A DNA stretch of 64,000 nt from Achromobacter pulmonis (GTDB taxonomy: Bacteria > Pseudomonadota > Gammaproteobacteria > Burkholderiales > Burkholderiaceae_B): the NCBI RefSeq assembly GCF_902859765.1, contig NZ_CADIJV010000003.1, forward strand, positions 298,525 through 362,524, given 5' to 3'. Shown here piece after piece: positions 16,459 through 26,291 of this stretch. The notes beneath the pieces were generated by a model. It made no database searches. It saw only the letters and a list, made by a program, of their open reading frames with translations, and was not told the origin of the DNA. Position 1 is the stretch's first letter. Every line of letters starts with the position of its first letter. Both the position numbers and the translations under genes were made by a program.

Positions 16459-17439
16459 ATGCAAGAAAAAACCGCAAACAGCGCCATCGCCTACGGCCTG
16501 GCCACGATCGCCGCCGACGGCACCATCCTGGACACCTGGTATCCCCGTCCGTCCCTGGCCGACAACACGCCCGCTGGCGGCACGCGGCACCTGACGCCGG
16601 AAGAAGCCCGCGCCGCGCTCGGCGAGCACGTTCCCACTTCGCTGGGACGCGACACCCGCCGCAAGGTCGACATCGTCGCCGTGCGTACCGCCATCGCCTC
16701 GCTCGACGCGCCGCCCGCCGACGCGCACGACGCCTACCTGCGCCTGCACCTGCTCAGCCACCGGCTGATCCGGCCGCATGGCGCCAACCTGGACGGCCTG
16801 TTCAACGTGCTGGCCAATGTGGCCTGGACCTCTGCCGGCCCTTGCGCCGTCGATCAGGTCGATGCCTTGCGTTGGCAATTGCGTGCCACCGGGCAAGTGC
16901 TGGAGATCCGCGGCGTCGACAAGATCCCGCGCATGACCGACTACGTGGTGCCCGCCGGCGTGCGCATCGCCGACACCGCCCGCGTGCGCCTGGGCGCGCA
17001 CCTGGCGGCCGGCACCACCGTGCTGCACGAGGGCTTCTGCAACTTCAACGCCGGCACCCTGGGCGCCTCCATGGTCGAAGGCCGCATCAGCGCCGGCGTC
17101 ATCGTCGATGACGGCACCGACATCGGCGGCGGCGCATCCATCATGGGCACCATGTCCGGCGGTGGCAAACAGGTGGTGGCCATTGGCAAGCGCTGCCTGC
17201 TGGGCGCCAATTCCGGCATCGGCATCTCGCTGGGCGATGACTGCGTGGTGGAGGCAGGCTGCTACATCACCGCCGGCACACGCGTGCTGACGCCGGAGGG
17301 CGCGGTGGTCAAGGCCGTGGAACTGGCGGGCCAGCACGGGCTGCTGTTTCGCCGCAACTCGCAGACGGGCGCGGTCGAAACGCTGGTGCGCACGGCCGCC
17401 TGGGGCACGCTGAACCCGGCGTTGCATACGGGGCACTGA
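16459..17439 (+). CDS. dapD: Tetrahydrodipicolinate N-succinyltransferase, Pseudomonas/actinobacterial type
   Basis: A 326-residue left-handed beta-helix acyltransferase that succinylates tetrahydrodipicolinate in lysine and diaminopimelate synthesis. Recognisable blocks are AYLRLHLLSHRL, VDKIPRMTDYVVPAGVRIAD, the hexapeptide-repeat region TVLHEGFCNFNAGTLGASMV and the tail LLFRRNSQTGAVE. This pattern matches the longer DapD of mycobacteria and Pseudomonas rather than the shorter E. coli form that Burkholderiales usually carry. No other lysine gene is adjacent. It may be a second copy or the main enzyme; the window cannot tell. Confidence 0.9.
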   Translation: MQEKTANSAIAYGLATIAADGTILDTWYPRPSLADNTPAGGTRHLTPEEARAALGEHVPTSLGRDTRRKVDIVAVRTAIASLDAPPADAHDAYLRLHLLSHRLIRPHGANLDGLFNVLANVAWTSAGPCAVDQVDALRWQLRATGQVLEIRGVDKIPRMTDYVVPAGVRIADTARVRLGAHLAAGTTVLHEGFCNFNAGTLGASMVEGRISAGVIVDDGTDIGGGASIMGTMSGGGKQVVAIGKRCLLGANSGIGISLGDDCVVEAGCYITAGTRVLTPEGAVVKAVELAGQHGLLFRRNSQTGAVETLVRTAAWGTLNPALHTGH

Positions 17440-17544
17440 GCGGGCCAGCCACCGGTGTCGGCCGCATGCCGCCCGATGGCGGCGCGTCGGGTCCGCGCGG
17501 ACATGTCCCGCCAGAGGTGGCCCAGCCGCGCAATGCGGCCGGCT

Positions 17545-18384
17545 TCAAGCGCCCGGCGGCTGCGGCACGAACGGATAATGCTCGACCCGGCCATGGCCCG
17601 CGATGATGGCGGTGGACTCGGGCACCTCTTCCCAGACGCCGGGCATTTCGCTCAACGGTTCGGACAGCAGCAGGAAGGCATCGTCATCCAGGGCCGCGAC
17701 CTTCGGGTCGTCGGGATAGAGTTCGCGCAAGTGGCGCACGCAGGTGTTATGGAACAGCGTGCGCGAATCGCGCTCGCTGGAATAGCGCACCGCGATCAGG
17801 CGCTCGCCGTCCAGCGCGCAGACCGTCATGTTGATCGGCCGGGCCACGCCATGGCGCCGGCCGGTTTCCTCGACCGCGCCGACCATGCGCGCCAGCGCCG
17901 GCAGCGGGTCTGTCTCCAGGCCGAAGCTCAGCGCCAGCAGGAACATCACCTCGGAATCGGTCGACCCTTCCAGCGAGCCGAAGTACGCCGGCGCGATCAT
18001 CAGCATCAGGTCGCGCCGCAGCAAGGGATAGTCGCGGATGACGCCGTTGTGCACGAACAGCCAGTTGCCGTGGCGGAACGGATGGCAATTGGTTTCCTGG
18101 GCCGGCGTGTCGGTGGCGGCGCGGATGTGGGCCACGAACAGCGGCGAATGGATGGCGCGCGCGGCCTCGCGCAGATTGCGGTCGTTCCAGGCCGGATGCA
18201 CGCTGCGGTAGCGGAACGGCGGCTCCACGGGCTTGCCGTACCAGCCCAGGCCGAAGCCGTCGCCGTTGGTGGTGGTGGCGCCCATGCGCGAATGCAGGCT
18301 CTGGTCGATCAGCGAGTGCCTGGCCTTGAACAGCACGCTCTCCATTTGCAGGGGACTCCCAGTATAAGCCAGCCAGCGGCACAT
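17545..18384 (-). CDS. Class II glutamine amidotransferase, YafJ-like
   Basis: A 279-residue Ntn-type amidotransferase. The protein starts [11 protein letters not shown], leaving Cys2 as the N-terminal nucleophile after Met removal. Family blocks include [11 protein letters not shown] and [11 protein letters not shown], followed by [17 protein letters not shown], which form the glutamine site. There is no synthase domain, so its amido acceptor is unknown; relatives are annotated YafJ or Gat-II proteins. It is transcribed opposite to the threonine aldolase gene at 18523, with 138 bp between them. Confidence 0.9.
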   Translation of the reverse strand: MCRWLAYTGSPLQMESVLFKARHSLIDQSLHSRMGATTTNGDGFGLGWYGKPVEPPFRYRSVHPAWNDRNLREAARAIHSPLFVAHIRAATDTPAQETNCHPFRHGNWLFVHNGVIRDYPLLRRDLMLMIAPAYFGSLEGSTDSEVMFLLALSFGLETDPLPALARMVGAVEETGRRHGVARPINMTVCALDGERLIAVRYSSERDSRTLFHNTCVRHLRELYPDDPKVAALDDDAFLLLSEPLSEMPGVWEEVPESTAIIAGHGRVEHYPFVPQPPGA

Positions 18385-18522
18385 GATGCGCTCCTTGGAA
18401 ACAACCCCGGCGCGAGGCGGCGGGTGTGCCCCAGTGTAGGAGCCGGGCGCAATTTTCTACAAGCCCGGCGCGGCGGCGCGCGACATAGTGCGGGACTGAC
18501 TGCTTCTCCGGAGCCTTCCATT

Positions 18523-19581
18523 TTGCATCCCCCCACCGCTTTCACGCCACAGCTGGGCTTTGCCAGCGACAACACCGCCGGCGCCAGCCCGCAGATCCTG
18601 GCCGCGCTGCAACAGGCCAATGAGGGACAGGCTCCCGCCTACGGCGCCGACGACATCACGCTGCGTGTCGAGCGCCGCCTGGCCGAGATCTTCGAGCGCG
18701 ACGTCGACGTGCTGCTGGTGCCCACCGGCACGGCCGCCAACTCGCTGGCGCTGGCGGCGCTGACACCGCCATGGGGCAGCGTGCTGTGCCACGCGCACAG
18801 CCACATCGCCAACGACGAATGCGGCGCGCCGCAGTTCTACAGCGGCGGCGCGCGTCTGGCGCTGCTCGATGGCGCCGCATCCAAGCTCGACCCCGCCCTG
18901 CTCGCCCAGGAAGCGCGCCGCAAGGCCGGCGACGTGCACTCGATGCCGCCTGCCTGCGTCAGCATCACCCAGGCCACGGAAACCGGCAGCGTGTACACGC
19001 TGGACGAGATCCAGGCCATCGGCGCCGTCTGCCGCGATGCCGGACTGCCCCTGCACATGGATGGCGCGCGCTTCGCCAATGCCTTGGTCAGCCTGGGCTG
19101 CACGCCCGCGGAAATGACCTGGAAAGCCGGGGTCGCGGCGCTGTCGTTCGGCGCCACCAAAAACGGCGTGCTGGGCGCCGAGGCCATCGTGCTGTTCGAA
19201 CCCGGACGTGCCGCCGAGCTGGCCTACCGGCGCAAGCGCGGCGGCCACCTGTTCTCGAAGATGCGGCTGCTGTCGGCGCAAATGGACGCCTATCTGGCCG
19301 ACGACTTGTGGCTGCGCAACGCGCGCCAGGCCAACGCCATGGCGGCGCGGCTGGCGGCCGGCATGGCGGGGCTGCCCGGCATCGAACTGCAGGGACCGGC
19401 CGAGGCCAACATCCTGTTCTGCCGGCTGCCCACCGCCGCGATCGACGGCCTGCTGGCGCAGGGCTTTCGCTTCTATCATGACCGCTGGGGCCCGGGGGTG
19501 GCGCGGCTGGTCACCTCGTTCACCACGCGTGAAGCCGATGTCGACCATTTCCTGGCGGCATTGCGGGCGCAGTTGCGATAG
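18523..19581 (+). CDS. ltaE: Low-specificity L-threonine aldolase
   Basis: A 352-residue fold-type I PLP enzyme that splits threonine or allo-threonine into glycine and acetaldehyde. The start is most likely TTG 18523, nine bases after GGAG, because similarity begins at [17 protein letters not shown]. Family blocks include [12 protein letters not shown] (cofactor phosphate), [10 protein letters not shown] (Asp pairing with the pyridine nitrogen) and [13 protein letters not shown] with the Schiff-base Lys213. The upstream extension of this frame back to 17455 is antisense to the amidotransferase gene and is not coding. It is monocistronic, convergent with the AraC gene. Confidence 0.92.
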   Translation: MHPPTAFTPQLGFASDNTAGASPQILAALQQANEGQAPAYGADDITLRVERRLAEIFERDVDVLLVPTGTAANSLALAALTPPWGSVLCHAHSHIANDECGAPQFYSGGARLALLDGAASKLDPALLAQEARRKAGDVHSMPPACVSITQATETGSVYTLDEIQAIGAVCRDAGLPLHMDGARFANALVSLGCTPAEMTWKAGVAALSFGATKNGVLGAEAIVLFEPGRAAELAYRRKRGGHLFSKMRLLSAQMDAYLADDLWLRNARQANAMAARLAAGMAGLPGIELQGPAEANILFCRLPTAAIDGLLAQGFRFYHDRWGPGVARLVTSFTTREADVDHFLAALRAQLR

Positions 19582-19619
19582 GCTCGTCGCGGTGGACTGG
19601 CGCGGCGGCCCGTCCGCGC

Positions 19620-20459
19620 TCAGGCCGCGCGCCGGTAGGCCGACGGCGCCACGCCGTAGGCCGAGCGAAAAGCGCGGTTGAAATGGCTCTGATCGTAGAA
19701 GCCGACCTCGGCCGCGACCTGCGCGATCGAGGCCGGCGCCCGCGCCAGCGTGGCGCAGGCCCGCTCCAGCCGCAGCCGCGTCAGCCAGGCGTGGGGCGTC
19801 AGGCCCACCGACAGCGCGAAGCGGCGCAGGAACTGATAGCGGCTCAGCCCGCACAGGCGCGCCAGATCCTCCAGCCCGATCTTCTCGCCCAGGTGCGCCT
19901 GGCAATAATCCAGCACCCCCCGCAGATGGGACGCCGACAGGCCTCCGCGCACCTGCTGCGGCTTCACCACGCCGGTACGCGCGAACAGCGCGCCCATCAA
20001 GGCCAGCGACGCGGCCTCGTGCGCCAGCGGCCCGGCGGCGGCGTCCGCCATCCATGACGCGTGCAGGGCCACGAAGCGGGCGGCCAGGCCGGCGTCTTCG
20101 ATCAGGGTGCCCAGGAAGCATTCGTCGGGCGCGCCGTCCGAAACCTCGGCGATGAAGCCGCGCATCAGCTCTGGCGCGATGCGAAACGTGTTCAGGGTAT
20201 GGGAATGGCCATAGTCGGCCACGCCGGCGCCGTCATGCACCTCGCCCGGCGGCATCAGGGCGATGCCCCCTGGGCCCAGCAGCGTGCTGCGGCCGCGGAA
20301 GGTCTGGCGCTGCACGCCCTGGGTCACCAGGCCGATGTGGTAGTCGACGTGGTAATGCCGCTCGAACCGGAAATCGACCAGGCGCGCCACGCCCAGCACC
20401 AGGCCCGGCGTACCGGGCACCGGTCGATAACGCACATCGTCCTTCATCGTCAGCGCCAT
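19620..20459 (-). CDS. AraC-family transcriptional regulator
   Basis: A 279-residue regulator with an N-terminal cupin-like sensing domain (HYHVDYHIGLVTQGVQRQ near residue 35, GGIALMPPGEVHDG near 64) and the C-terminal double helix-turn-helix: EKIGLEDLARLCGLSRYQFL and ASIAQVAAEVGFYDQSHFNR, followed by the conserved GVAPSAYRR end. This layout is common in regulators of amino-acid exporters and small-molecule metabolism. The gene is convergent with threonine aldolase and upstream of rep on the same strand, so the target is not obvious. Confidence 0.9.
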   Translation of the reverse strand: MALTMKDDVRYRPVPGTPGLVLGVARLVDFRFERHYHVDYHIGLVTQGVQRQTFRGRSTLLGPGGIALMPPGEVHDGAGVADYGHSHTLNTFRIAPELMRGFIAEVSDGAPDECFLGTLIEDAGLAARFVALHASWMADAAAGPLAHEAASLALMGALFARTGVVKPQQVRGGLSASHLRGVLDYCQAHLGEKIGLEDLARLCGLSRYQFLRRFALSVGLTPHAWLTRLRLERACATLARAPASIAQVAAEVGFYDQSHFNRAFRSAYGVAPSAYRRAA

Positions 20460-20519
20460 GGTGCAAAGCGGCAGGTATAGCCCCGCGCGCGCCTCCCGGT
20501 CTTGTAATTTATTGCGGCA

Positions 20520-22583
20520 TCACTTCTTCAGCAATGCCTTGAGCATGGCCATGCGCTCCTTGGGATTCATGGCGGCGGTGGTCTCGTCTTCCTGGATGCC
20601 CGGGGCGTCCAGGCCCATTTCCTCGATGAAGCGCGAAGGCTCGCGCACCAGGTCCTCGCGCGCCCGGCGGCGGCGCTTGCACCAGCTCAAATGCAGGCTG
20701 CGCTGGGCGCGGGTGATGCCCACGTACATCAGCCGCCGTTCTTCCTGGATGCGGGTGGCCAGGTTCTCGGCGGCGCGCGCCGGGTCGCCAACCTCGTCGT
20801 CCTTGCCCAGGTGCGGCAGCAGGCCTTCCTCGACACCGGCCAGGTAGACGTGCGGATACTCCAGGCCCTTGGACGCGTGCAGCGTCGACATCTTGACCGC
20901 GTCCGGCTCTTCTTCCTCGCCGCGTTCGAGCATAGTCACCAGCGCCACGTGCTGCACCAGCTCGAACAGGGACATGTTGTCCTCCTCGGCCTTGCGCTTG
21001 AGCCAGCCGGTCAGTTCCAGCACATTCTGCCAGCGGGTCTGGGCCGGGCGTTCGTCGAACAGCTCGAACAGGTGGCGTTCGTACTGGATGGCCTGCACCA
21101 GGTCGTCCAGGATGACGCCGGCGGGCTCGGCCGGCGCGCCGTCGGTGCCGGCGGTGGCGCCACGGCCGGCGCGCCACTGCATGCGGCGGATGAATTCGGT
21201 GAACGTGCGCAGCGGTTCGAGCTGGCGCGGCGCCAGCAGGCTTTCCAGCCCGGTCTCGGCGACCGCGGCCAGCAGCGACAGCTCGCGGCTGGCCGCGTAC
21301 TGTCCCAGCGTCTGCAAGGTGGCCTGGCCGATGCCGCGCTTGGGTGTGGTGGCGGCGCGGATGAAGGCCGGATCGTCCTCGTCGTTGGCCAGCAGCCGCA
21401 GATAGGCCAGGATATCGCGCACCTCGGCCTTGTCGAAAAAGCTCTGGCCGCCCGCGATCGTGTAGGGGATCTTCAGGTTGCGCAGCGCCTGCTCCAGGAT
21501 GCGCGACTGGTGATTGCCGCGATACAGGATGGCGAAATCCTTCCACTGTGCCTGGCGCTCGAAACGCGACGCCGAGATCTTCATGGCGATAGATTCGGCC
21601 TCGTGTTCCTCGCCATCCATGGCGCACACCACGATCGGCTCGCCCACGCCCAGGTCCGACCACAGCTTCTTTTCGAACAGCTTGGGGTTCTTCTCGATCA
21701 CCTGGTTGGCCGCCGCCAGGATGCGCTGCACCGAGCGGTAGTTCTGCTCCAGCTTGATGAGCTTGAGATTGGGATAGTCGGTGGTGAGCTTGGCCAGGTT
21801 CTCGATGGTCGCGCCACGCCAGGCGTAGATGGCCTGGTCGTCGTCGCCCACGGCGGTGAACATGGCGCGCGAGCCGGTCAGCAACTGCACCAGGCGGTAC
21901 TGACAGACGTTGGTGTCCTGGTACTCGTCGACCAGCAGGTAGCGCACGCGGTTCTGCCAGCGCGTGCGCACCTCTTCATTGTTGGCCAGCAGGATGGCCG
22001 GGATGCGGATCAGGTCGTCGAAGTCCACCGCCTGATAGGCGGCCAGCGTGGCGGCATAGCTGCGATAGACGTTGGCGGCTTCGACGTCGCCCGGCGTGAT
22101 GGCCTCGCGCGCGGCGTCGTCGGGTTCCATCAGCGCGTTCTTCCACAACGAGATGATGCCCTGCACGTGGCGCAGGCGGCCCTTGTCGGTGGTGGCCAGC
22201 AGTTCCTGGATGATCGCCATGGCGTCATCGGCGTCGAGGATCGAGAAGGTCGGCTTCAGGCCAGCGTTGCGCGCTTCTTCGCGCAACAGCTTCACGCCCA
22301 GCGAATGGAAGGTACTGATGGTCAGACCCTTGCCCAGCTTGCGGTCCACCAGCGTCCTGACGCGCTCGTCCATCTCGCGCGCGGCCTTGTTGGTGAACGT
22401 CAGCGCCACCACGTTGCGGCCCATGTAGCCGCATTCGCGCAACAGATAGGCGATCTTCTGCGTGATGACGCGCGTCTTGCCGCTGCCGGCGCCGGCCAGC
22501 ACCAGGCAGGGGCCATCCAGGTACAGCACCGCCTCTTTCTGCGCGGGATTCAGGCCGTGGCCGATGGGTTCGTGTGCGGACAT
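20520..22583 (-). CDS. rep: ATP-dependent DNA helicase Rep (UvrD/Rep superfamily 1)
   Basis: A 687-residue SF1A 3'-5' helicase. It begins LNPAQKEAVLYLDGPCLVLA then Walker A GAGSGKT (about 31-37). Motif II is VDEYQDTN, motif III GDDDQAIYAWRGA, motif IV LEQNYRS and motif VI VGITRAQRSLHLS; TLHASKGLEYPHVY is motif V. Length and these blocks match Rep better than the longer UvrD. Rep clears proteins from DNA ahead of replication forks and helps restart. It lies 57 bp downstream of priA on the same strand, so two replication-restart helicases are linked. Confidence 0.93.
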   Translation of the reverse strand: MSAHEPIGHGLNPAQKEAVLYLDGPCLVLAGAGSGKTRVITQKIAYLLRECGYMGRNVVALTFTNKAAREMDERVRTLVDRKLGKGLTISTFHSLGVKLLREEARNAGLKPTFSILDADDAMAIIQELLATTDKGRLRHVQGIISLWKNALMEPDDAAREAITPGDVEAANVYRSYAATLAAYQAVDFDDLIRIPAILLANNEEVRTRWQNRVRYLLVDEYQDTNVCQYRLVQLLTGSRAMFTAVGDDDQAIYAWRGATIENLAKLTTDYPNLKLIKLEQNYRSVQRILAAANQVIEKNPKLFEKKLWSDLGVGEPIVVCAMDGEEHEAESIAMKISASRFERQAQWKDFAILYRGNHQSRILEQALRNLKIPYTIAGGQSFFDKAEVRDILAYLRLLANDEDDPAFIRAATTPKRGIGQATLQTLGQYAASRELSLLAAVAETGLESLLAPRQLEPLRTFTEFIRRMQWRAGRGATAGTDGAPAEPAGVILDDLVQAIQYERHLFELFDERPAQTRWQNVLELTGWLKRKAEEDNMSLFELVQHVALVTMLERGEEEEPDAVKMSTLHASKGLEYPHVYLAGVEEGLLPHLGKDDEVGDPARAAENLATRIQEERRLMYVGITRAQRSLHLSWCKRRRRAREDLVREPSRFIEEMGLDAPGIQEDETTAAMNPKERMAMLKALLKK

Positions 22584-22640
22584 GGGATTCGGGAAAACGG
22601 GAACGACATAGAGTAAACGGGTACGCGGCGGGCGCGCCGG

Positions 22641-24740
22641 TCAGATTTCCAGCGGATCGACCTCCAACTGCCAGCGCACCCGGGCCTCGTTGGCCAGGTA
22701 CGGCAGGTGGTGCGACCATGACGCCAGGAACGTCTGCAAGGCGGGACGGCTACTGCTTTCCACCAGCAGTTGGGCGCGCTCGATGTTGGCCACCCGCACC
22801 ACGCGCAGCGGCACCGGGTCGTACAGCATGACCGCGTCCAACCCCGGGAAATCGGCGGCCCATTCGCCTTCGGGCAAGGCGCGCGCCTGTTGCAGGAACG
22901 CCTGCGCCACCGCCAGCTCGCGCGCCTCGGCCGTCAGCAACGCCTGATACGCAAACGGCGGCAGGCCGGTGCTTTCGCGCTCCTGCAGCGCATGGCGCGC
23001 GAAACCCGCGTAATCGTGCCGCAGCAAGGCCTGATACACCGGCTGCTCGGGATAGCCGGTCTGGATGATGACCTGGCCGTTGCCATGATGGCGGCCGGCG
23101 CGGCCAGCCACCTGCATCAACTGCGCGAACAGCCGCTCCGGCGCGCGGAAATCGTGCGCAAACAACGCCGAATCCGGATTGAGCACGCCCACCAGGCCGA
23201 GCCGCGCGAAGTCGTGGCCCTTGGCCACCATCTGCGTGCCCACCAGGATGTCGACCTCGCCCGCATGCACCGACGCGAACAGGGCCTCGGCGCTGCCCTT
23301 CTTGCGGGTGCTGTCGGCATCGATGCGCAGGATGCGCGCCTCGGGAAACAGTTCGGCCAGGTGTTCCTCGACGCGCTGCGTGCCGCGCCCCATCGGCGCC
23401 AGGTCCTGGTCGCCGCATTCGGGGCAGGCATGCGGCACCGGCGCCTGGTAGCCGCAATGGTGGCAATGCAGACGGTGGCCATGGCCGGCGGTGCGATGCA
23501 ATACGGTGAAAGCGGTACAGCGCGGACAATTGCTGACCCAGCCGCAGGACTGGCAATGCAGCACCGGGGCGAAGCCGCGCCGATTCAGGAAAATCAGCGA
23601 CTGCTCCTTGCGCGCCAGCCGCTCGCCGACAGCCTCCAGCAGTTGTGGCGACATGCCGTGCTTCATCGGCAGGCGGCGGGTATCGACCAGCTTCATGGCC
23701 GGCAGCGAACTGGCGCGGGCGCGCGCCGGCAGGGACAGGCGCAAGTAGCGGCCGCGCTCGGCGTGCTGCCAGGTTTCCAACGACGGCGTGGCCGAACCGA
23801 GCACCACCGGAATGCCCAGGTCATGCGCGCGCCATACCGCCAGATCCCGCGCGGAATAGCGCAGGCCATCCTGCTGCTTGTAGGAGGCATCGTGTTCTTC
23901 ATCGACCACGATCAGCCCCAGCTCGCTCATGGGCGCGAAGATCGCCATGCGCGTGCCGAGCAGCATGCGCGCCTGGCCGCGCTGCGCGCGCGCCCATGCC
24001 TGCAATCGCTCGCCATCGGACAGGCCGCTGTGCATCACCGCCAGCCCATCCGATCCGAGCAAGCCTTCGAGCCGGGCGCGCAGGGCGCCTTCCAGCTGCG
24101 GCGTCAGGTTGATTTCCGGCACCATCAAGAGCACCTGGCGGCCGGCCGCCAGCACTTTCTCGGCGGCGCGCAGGTAGACCTCGGTCTTGCCGCTGCCGGT
24201 CACGCCGTACAACAGCACCGCCTTGAACCCGGAAAGTCCGGCGATGGTATCGACCGCCTCGCGCTGGGCGTCATTCAATTCGGGCGGCTGGTCGGCCGCG
24301 GCCGGCTGGCGGACGACCTTGCGCTTGCGCCCGTCCAGCCGCGCCACCGGACCGCCGGCCGAGCGCTTGCCCTGGTAGGCGGTCGGTTTGCGCAGCGGCG
24401 GCGGCAGGGTCGGCAGCATCACTTCGCCCAGCGGCCGCTGGTAATACTCGGCGGCAAAGCGCGCCAGGCGCAGCCAGCCCTCATCGAAGGGCGGCAGATC
24501 CTGCAATACCTCCTCGATCGGTTTGATCTGCTTCGGCTCGTAGGAAGGCTCGGCCGGGTTGTCGACCACCACGCCGACCAGCTTGCGGCGGCCGAACGGC
24601 ACGATCACCCGCAGGCCGGCGGCGATCGGCTCATGGTGGCGGTAGTCGAACGGGCCGGGCAGCGGCACGTCCAGCGCGACCCGCACCCAGCAGACGGCCG
24701 CGGCCGGCGTGGATTCGACCAGTGCGAAGACTTCAGACAT
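22641..24740 (-). CDS. priA: Primosomal protein N' (replication restart helicase PriA)
   Basis: A 699-residue SF2 helicase that reloads the replisome at stalled forks. The N-terminal DNA-binding region (VALDVPLPGPFDYR) is followed by Walker A GVTGSGKTE and the DEEH-type box VVDEEHDASYKQ. The cysteine-rich zinc region runs from CQSCGWVSNCPRC through CHHCGY to CPECGDQD, eight cysteines in all. GTQMVAKGHDF is a late helicase motif. All functional motifs are intact. The gene starts at ATG 24740, followed upstream by the unusual spacer shared with hemE. Confidence 0.95.
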   Translation of the reverse strand: MSEVFALVESTPAAAVCWVRVALDVPLPGPFDYRHHEPIAAGLRVIVPFGRRKLVGVVVDNPAEPSYEPKQIKPIEEVLQDLPPFDEGWLRLARFAAEYYQRPLGEVMLPTLPPPLRKPTAYQGKRSAGGPVARLDGRKRKVVRQPAAADQPPELNDAQREAVDTIAGLSGFKAVLLYGVTGSGKTEVYLRAAEKVLAAGRQVLLMVPEINLTPQLEGALRARLEGLLGSDGLAVMHSGLSDGERLQAWARAQRGQARMLLGTRMAIFAPMSELGLIVVDEEHDASYKQQDGLRYSARDLAVWRAHDLGIPVVLGSATPSLETWQHAERGRYLRLSLPARARASSLPAMKLVDTRRLPMKHGMSPQLLEAVGERLARKEQSLIFLNRRGFAPVLHCQSCGWVSNCPRCTAFTVLHRTAGHGHRLHCHHCGYQAPVPHACPECGDQDLAPMGRGTQRVEEHLAELFPEARILRIDADSTRKKGSAEALFASVHAGEVDILVGTQMVAKGHDFARLGLVGVLNPDSALFAHDFRAPERLFAQLMQVAGRAGRHHGNGQVIIQTGYPEQPVYQALLRHDYAGFARHALQERESTGLPPFAYQALLTAEARELAVAQAFLQQARALPEGEWAADFPGLDAVMLYDPVPLRVVRVANIERAQLLVESSSRPALQTFLASWSHHLPYLANEARVRWQLEVDPLEI

Positions 24741-25112
24741 GGATCAGGGAGCGCGGCATGGACAGGGCGAACCGGCCGGGACCGGGAAAAACGGCATCAG
24801 GATGATGGGCCGGCCGAAAACCGGGCCAGCAGGGATTGTCGCCGCAAGCGGGTCCGGAACTCCAGACCCAGCCTGTGGATAACTTTGGGGAAAAGGCAAG
24901 AGCAACGTCAAAAATTGGAATAAGGCAAGATTGCATCAACTCTTGCAACTTTGTTGAAAACCCATTTTATTCCAATAAAAACAGTGGCTTATACAAACTT
25001 CCAAGATTGTAAGCCAGCTTCTAAAGGGTTTTCCCCGAGCGTAATCTTGCTGTGCACAACTGTGTCCGGCAGCCCTCGACGCCCGGCCCTGCGGACCGAA
25101 GCGTTCACTCAC
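24741..25112. other. AT-rich, repeat-rich priA-hemE spacer with DnaA-box-like sites
   Basis: A 372-nt gap without a credible gene, sharply less GC-rich than its surroundings between about 24880 and 25060. It holds a perfect DnaA box on the minus strand (TTATCCACA, 24874-24882), a second with one mismatch to TTATNCACA (25051-25059), and a 10-bp inverted repeat ATTGGAATAA / TTATTCCAAT (24914-24923 / 24967-24976). Three CAAGATT boxes occur at 24925-24934, 25002-25009 and, inverted, 25041-25050. The 12-mer AGGGTTTTCCCC at 25025-25036 also occurs at 2078. It probably includes the priA promoter and may bind DnaA. Confidence 0.6.
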
Positions 25113-26186
25113 TTACCCCCTGAGCGAGCGGCTGTGATGGTGGACTTCGTCGACCAATTCGGCTACCGCTTCGGGTGGGGTGAAACGCGAAATGCCGTGG
25201 CCCAGATTGAACACATGGCCCCCCTTGCCCACCGGCCCGAACGCATCCAGCACGCGGCGCGCCTCGGCGCGGATGGCGTCGGCGCCGCCGAACAGGGCCA
25301 TCGGATCGAGGTTGCCCTGGAACGCGACCGAGTCGCCGGTGCGGCGCCGCGCCGCGGCCAGGTCGACCGTCCAGTCCAGGCCCACGGCATCGCAGCCGCA
25401 GGCGGCGATGTCTTCGAGCCACTGCCCACCGCCCTTGGTGAAGACGATGACCGGCACGCGGCGCCCTTCGTGTTCGCGCGTCAGGCCGGCCACCACCTTG
25501 CGGGTGTAGGCCAGTGAAAATTGCTGGAACAAGCCGTCGGCCAGCACGCCGCCCCAACTGTCGAACAGCATGACGGCCTGCGCGCCCGCGGCGATCTGCG
25601 CGTTCAGGTATTGCAGCGTGGCCTCGGCGTTGATTTCCAGGATGCGGTGCAGCAGGTCCGGGCGCGAATACAGCATGGTTTTGATCAGGCGGTAGTCGTC
25701 GCTACCCCGCCCCTCGACCATGTAGCAGGCGATGGTCCAGGGACTGCCGGCAAAGCCGATCAGCGGGACCTTGCCGTCCAGGTCGCGGCGGATGGTGCCG
25801 ACGGCGTCGAACACGTAGCGCAGCTTATCCATGTCGGGCACGGCCAGGCGCGCCACGTCTTCCTCGGTGCGCACCGGGCGGGCGAAGCGCGGCCCCTCGC
25901 CTTCGGCGAAGTCCAGGCCCAGGCCCATGGCGTGCGGCACGGTAAGAATGTCGGAGAACAGGATGGCCGCGTCCAGGTCGTAGCGCTCGAGCGGCTGCAG
26001 GGTGACCTCCGAGGCGTAGTCCGGGTTCTGTGCCAGCCCCATGAAGGAACCGGCCCGGGCCCGCGTCTGGCGGTACTCGGGCAGGTAGCGGCCCGCCTGG
26101 CGCATCAGCCAGATGGGGGTGTAGGGCACGGGCTCGCGCAGCAGCGCGCGCAAGAACACATCGTTCTTCAAAACGGAAGCGGACAC
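25113..26186 (-). CDS. hemE: Uroporphyrinogen decarboxylase
   Basis: A 357-residue TIM-barrel enzyme that removes four carboxyl groups from uroporphyrinogen III to make coproporphyrinogen III in haem synthesis. The N-terminal family signature [16 protein letters not shown] (about 24-39) is intact, with the substrate-site Arg residues, and the second signature [16 protein letters not shown] is present. The invariant Asp lies in [12 protein letters not shown]. Length is standard. It is a cytoplasmic housekeeping gene on the same strand as priA, rep and the atp operon. Confidence 0.96.
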   Translation of the reverse strand: MSASVLKNDVFLRALLREPVPYTPIWLMRQAGRYLPEYRQTRARAGSFMGLAQNPDYASEVTLQPLERYDLDAAILFSDILTVPHAMGLGLDFAEGEGPRFARPVRTEEDVARLAVPDMDKLRYVFDAVGTIRRDLDGKVPLIGFAGSPWTIACYMVEGRGSDDYRLIKTMLYSRPDLLHRILEINAEATLQYLNAQIAAGAQAVMLFDSWGGVLADGLFQQFSLAYTRKVVAGLTREHEGRRVPVIVFTKGGGQWLEDIAACGCDAVGLDWTVDLAAARRRTGDSVAFQGNLDPMALFGGADAIRAEARRVLDAFGPVGKGGHVFNLGHGISRFTPPEAVAELVDEVHHHSRSLRG

Positions 26187-26291
26187 GACTATCCTCGATG
26201 ATCGGAAGCCATGATTCTACTGCCCCAAGCTGACAGGGCGCGGCGCCGCCGGCAGACCCGCTTGCCGTGGCGCAAAACCGCGCGGATTGCC

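Noticed and set aside
17455-18522. Upstream extension of the threonine aldolase frame, giving an apparent 708-residue protein
   Set aside because: The extra part is antisense to the glutamine amidotransferase gene, has no family similarity, and a TTG start with GGAG fits the aldolase start at 18523.
20691-22616. 641-codon open frame antisense to rep
   Set aside because: Composition is that of an antisense shadow and the helicase motifs on the minus strand are complete.
22770-24923. 717-codon open frame antisense to priA
   Set aside because: Low-complexity shadow translation; priA on the opposite strand has all its motifs.
24951-25517. 188-codon open frame starting in the priA-hemE spacer
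   Set aside because: Most of it is antisense to hemE and the part within the spacer is AT-rich and repeat-rich with no similarity.
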